64,000 nucleotides of DNA from Corynebacterium sp. NML140438 (GTDB taxonomy: Bacteria > Actinomycetota > Actinomycetes > Mycobacteriales > Mycobacteriaceae). Below the pieces are notes generated by a model. The model searched no databases. It saw only the letters and a list, made by a program, of their open reading frames with translations, and was not told where the DNA came from. Below are positions 61,620 to 64,000 of this stretch, piece by piece. The stretch spans positions 407,650 to 471,649 of the forward strand of contig NZ_MLCQ01000017.1 of assembly GCF_001875725.1 (NCBI RefSeq). Direction: 5' to 3'. Every line of letters starts with the position of its first letter. Position 1 is the stretch's first letter. Position numbers and translations under genes: made by a program.

Positions 61620-62073
61620 TTTCGTCTGCACCGGCAACATTTGCCGCTCGCCCATGGCGGAAGTCATCATCGCCGCCAAACTCGCCGACGCCGGCCTCGC
61701 CAACAACGTCCGCGTCACCTCCTCCGGCATCGGCGGCTGGCACGTCGGCGGACCTGCCGACCCGCGCGCCATCGCCGAACTCGCCAACCACGGCTACGAC
61801 GGCACCCACCACCGCGCCCAACAGTTCGGCGCCAACCAAATCGACGCCGACCTCATCGTGGCGCTGGACACCAACCACGTCTCCGAACTCATCGCCCGCG
61901 GCGTCCCCGAATCCCGCATCCGCCTGCTGCGCTCCTTCGACCCAGCCGCCCCCGCAGGCGCCGGCGTCGAAGACCCCTACTACGGCGGCACGGACGGCTT
62001 CCAAACCACACGCGAACAAATCGAAGCCGCCGCCCCAGGTATTATCAGCTGGGTCAAAGCGCAGCTAGACTAG
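61609..62073 (+). CDS. ptpA: Low-molecular-weight protein tyrosine phosphatase
   Basis: 154-aa LMW-PTP. The P-loop CTGNICRS (Cys7, Arg13) at the N-terminus and the general-acid motif DPYYGG near 122 are intact. The ATG overlaps the HAD gene by 11 bp, so the two are translated together, as ptkA-ptpA are in mycobacteria. A substrate cannot be told from sequence. Confidence 0.94.
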   Translation: MHIDFVCTGNICRSPMAEVIIAAKLADAGLANNVRVTSSGIGGWHVGGPADPRAIAELANHGYDGTHHRAQQFGANQIDADLIVALDTNHVSELIARGVPESRIRLLRSFDPAAPAGAGVEDPYYGGTDGFQTTREQIEAAAPGIISWVKAQLD

Positions 62074-62111
62074 CCGGAGTAAGTACGGGATCTGTGAAAG
62101 CGGGAGCAACA

Positions 62112-63011
62112 ATGCAACCTGAAACAGGTGCACAACCATGGTGGAAAACGTTTCTGACCCCCGGGTGGGTCATCGTCGCCATCCTGATCGTGCTGTTCTC
62201 CTACTTCGCCTTCACCCTGCTGGCGCCCTGGCAGCTCCACAAAAACGAGGCCCTCGTCGAGCGCAACGACCACATCAAAACCGCCTTCGAGCATGACCCG
62301 GTGCCGATCGGAGAGGTCGTCGACAAGCAGGGCGAACTCGCGCCCGGCGCCGAGTGGACCCGCGTCACCGCAACCGGCACCTACGCCCAAGACAGCGACG
62401 TGCTGCTGCGCCTGCGCCCCATCGACCGCACCCCCTCCTTCCAAGTTCTCACCCCATTCCACCTGGACAACGGGCAAAGCGTACTGGTCAACCGCGGATG
62501 GGTCCCCGCCATCGGCTCCACCCAAGTCCCCGACATCGACGCCCCACCCGCCGGCGAACAAACCATCTCCGGCATGATGCGCGTCGACGAAGGCGTGCAC
62601 CCCTCCGCACCCCTCAACGACCAGGGCTACACCATGGTCTACTCCATCAGCCCCGGCCAAGTCGGCGAACTCACCGGCACCACCCTGGCCAGCCCCTACG
62701 TCCAACTCCTCAGCGACTCCCCTGGCGTCCTCACCGCCATCCCCCTGCCCATGCTCGAAACCGGCAACCACCTCTCCTACGGACTGCAGTGGATCGCCTT
62801 CGGCATCATGGCGCCCGCCGGACTCATCTACTTCATCTGGGCCGAAACCCGCGAACGCCGCCGCTTCAACGAAGAACAAGCCGAGCTTATCGACACCCCC
62901 TCCGAGCCTGCCGAGCCTGTTGCTCCCGCCCCTGTTCAGGCGCGGTCCCGCTACGGCACCCAACGCCGCAACCCCTGGGCCAAATCATACGAAAAGGAAG
63001 AAGAACGCTAA
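62112..63011 (+). CDS. SURF1-family cytochrome oxidase assembly protein
   Basis: 299-aa membrane protein with helices near 17-37 and 227-246 flanking an extracytoplasmic domain, as in SURF1. LLAPWQLHKN follows the first helix and SVLVNRGWVP near 123 is the family signature. The Pro/Ala-rich C-terminus is cytoplasmic. ATG 62112 with GGGAG 6 nt upstream; a GTG at 62094 in frame is possible. Helps haem insertion into the aa3 oxidase whose subunits are encoded at 8,306-10,923. Confidence 0.88.
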   Translation: MQPETGAQPWWKTFLTPGWVIVAILIVLFSYFAFTLLAPWQLHKNEALVERNDHIKTAFEHDPVPIGEVVDKQGELAPGAEWTRVTATGTYAQDSDVLLRLRPIDRTPSFQVLTPFHLDNGQSVLVNRGWVPAIGSTQVPDIDAPPAGEQTISGMMRVDEGVHPSAPLNDQGYTMVYSISPGQVGELTGTTLASPYVQLLSDSPGVLTAIPLPMLETGNHLSYGLQWIAFGIMAPAGLIYFIWAETRERRRFNEEQAELIDTPSEPAEPVAPAPVQARSRYGTQRRNPWAKSYEKEEER

Positions 63012-63613
63012 TGCCCCACCAACTCACCCAACGCGACGTCAAACACCTCGCCCGCTGCCTCACCCTCCTCGGTGACGCCAACATCCACCTCGACGCCGCC
63101 GCCGAACCCGCCGACATCGAAGACGCCATCCTCGACGACCTCGACGCCTTCCGCGCAGCCCCCATGACCACGCTGCTCGGCCTGCGCGGCCCCCACAACG
63201 CCCCGCTCATCGACTCCGTCGTCCACAGCGTCCCCCAAACCGATAACGCCTTCGTCCACCTTCTCGACTACATCGCCCTCGCCGCCAAGGCCCTGCGCGC
63301 CGAACTGCGCGAAGTCGCCGTCTTCCCCGACCCCGACAACATCGAAACCGGCTCCCTGCGCCTGCGCGTCGGCGAATGGGACGTCACCGACATCGACATT
63401 CCTGCCGGGTCTGACGGTTCGGCTGGTTCTGCTAGCCGCCTAAGTGTGGCCGATGCCGAGCTGGCCATCATCGGCGCCCTCATACCCCTCGACGCCGAAG
63501 CCGTCACCTTCCAGTCCCCACAAGGCATCGGCGTTGTCCTCGCCGACGTCGTCCCAGGTGCTTCACAGGCCAGCATCCAGGCCGTCTTCACCGCTATCGA
63601 GGCGGAGCTGTAG
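63011..63613 (+). CDS. Conserved hypothetical protein
   Basis: 200-aa protein starting MPHQLTQRDVKHLARCL; the ATG overlaps the SURF1 stop by one base (TAATG). Composition is acidic with no membrane segment. A run of GSDGSAGSA near 140 looks like a flexible linker between two domains. No motif or family recognised; positionally conserved after SURF1 in corynebacteria (inference from order). Codons are strongly C-ending, as in neighbours, so it is coding. Confidence 0.75.
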   Translation: MPHQLTQRDVKHLARCLTLLGDANIHLDAAAEPADIEDAILDDLDAFRAAPMTTLLGLRGPHNAPLIDSVVHSVPQTDNAFVHLLDYIALAAKALRAELREVAVFPDPDNIETGSLRLRVGEWDVTDIDIPAGSDGSAGSASRLSVADAELAIIGALIPLDAEAVTFQSPQGIGVVLADVVPGASQASIQAVFTAIEAEL

Positions 63614-63873
63614 GGGCGCTGGGCGCTGGGTGCCCACCGGACACCACATTCGTTTGCGGCAAGTTCTCGACCTGGGGAAACGAACCCCACCTGCGCTGAA
63701 AATACCGGGATTTGGTGCGCTGATCCGCTGCTCGCACTGGGGTCGCCGCCGCCCACCGAAAAAGTTCCCCAGCCCGGGAACTACTTTGCGCTTCAAGCTC
63801 ATTCCGGTCGACCAGTGCCCCTACATCCCCAGGTCGCGACGCCTGTCCACGAAAAAGATTCCCCAGATCAACG
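63614..63873. other. Intergenic region between hypothetical gene and IS3 end
   Basis: About 260 bp with no gene. Holds the third 76-nt element (63642-63717) and, downstream, several TTCCCCAG-type motifs (near 63767, 63828 and 63860) that look like fragments of related elements. Confidence 0.5.
63642..63717 (-). repeat. 76-nt dispersed element, copy C
   Basis: On the minus strand it starts CACCAAATCCCGG, has GTTTCCCCAGGT at element positions 37-48 and ends GAATGTGGTG; exactly 76 nt, the same length and spacing as copy B. Confidence 0.75.
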
Positions 63874-64000
63874 TGAACTTGCCCCCGAAAGTTAGACTAG
63901 GGGTAATCCTACCCGGCTAACGCCTTAAAGGCCTTATCCCGGTATTTCATCGGGGTGCAACCATCAAGTCCCAGCTGGAGTCTTTCCGCGTTATACCAGT
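63874..64000 (-). mobile_element. End of an IS3-family insertion sequence, continues past window
   Basis: The terminal segment TGAACTTGCCCCCGAAAGTT (63874-63893) fits the IS3-family inverted-repeat style, followed inward by the stop of a transposase reading toward it. The other end lies beyond the window. Confidence 0.75.
63909..64000 (-). CDS. IS3-family transposase OrfB C-terminus, 5' part outside window
   Basis: The last 29 codons before the TAG at 63909-63911 read WYNAERLQLGLDGCTPMKYR and on, the typical IS3 OrfB ending (YN-ERLQ-GL-G-TP-YR). Only the C-terminus is visible, so whether the element is intact cannot be judged. Confidence 0.8.
   Translation of the reverse strand, partial: WYNAERLQLGLDGCTPMKYRDKAFKALAG

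Overview
The window is a chromosomal segment of a Corynebacterium (Corynebacteriales, high-GC Actinomycetota). Evidence for this is the gene order glk - pimB' - two NlpC/P60 genes - qcrBAC - ctaE - ctaF - ctaC - ltsA - erpA - cobT - ilvE - pepB - aceF/sucB - lipBA - glnA - thrC - glnE - glnA2 - galK-like - rnpB - rnhA/phosphatase - Nif3 - ptpA - SURF1, which follows the C. glutamicum order with M. tuberculosis Rv2188c-Rv2236c synteny. The actinobacterial protein families (DUF3043, DUF4191, LtsA, actinobacterial CtaF) agree. The species cannot be named from sequence alone.

Layout. 1-4,020: envelope genes on the minus strand (glucokinase, PIM mannosyltransferase, two NlpC/P60 endopeptidases); the second endopeptidase has a ydaO-type c-di-AMP riboswitch leader. 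4,469-10,923: the cytochrome bc1-aa3 respiratory branch (qcrB, qcrA, qcrC, ctaE, ctaF, ctaC). 11,361-19,774: ltsA, an S41 peptidase, erpA, DUF3043, a lone cobT-like gene, ilvE, pepB and a small hypothetical. 19,919-28,013: a lipoylation block: E2 acyltransferase with two lipoyl domains, the complete glycine cleavage set gcvP-gcvT-gcvH, then lipB and lipA. 28,065-32,133: DUF4191, a ThrE-like exporter, an RDD protein and glutamine synthetase I.

32,200-41,961 is the accessory part. It holds two copies of a 76-nt repeat, an IS21-type transposase remnant, an A+T-rich MFS transporter whose last codons are antisense transposase sequence, an AddB-like/AddA-like helicase-nuclease pair, and a DUF4143 AAA ATPase gene whose GTG start lies inside the last of four tandem 23-nt repeats. 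41,994-56,531 returns to core genes: polysaccharide deacetylase, cutinase-like esterase, GH25 lysozyme, NUDIX, a trypsin-like protease, an unlisted 47-aa protein, thrC, MFS, glnE, glnA2 and a CYTH-CHAD protein. 56,569-63,613 holds a GalK-like protein, the RNase P RNA, RNase HI-phosphatase fusion, zinc-ribbon protein, Nif3, HAD phosphatase, PtpA, SURF1 and a hypothetical. The window ends in a third 76-nt repeat and the end of an IS3-family element.

A recurring pattern helps set starts: at least 17 genes have a TANNNT -10 hexamer 7-8 nt before the start codon and no Shine-Dalgarno, which points to leaderless transcripts. The parts most worth a second look are the 23-nt repeat/AAA ATPase unit, the AddAB-like pair, the 76-nt element, the IS21/MFS junction, and two enzymes (CobT, GalK-like) with altered catalytic motifs.
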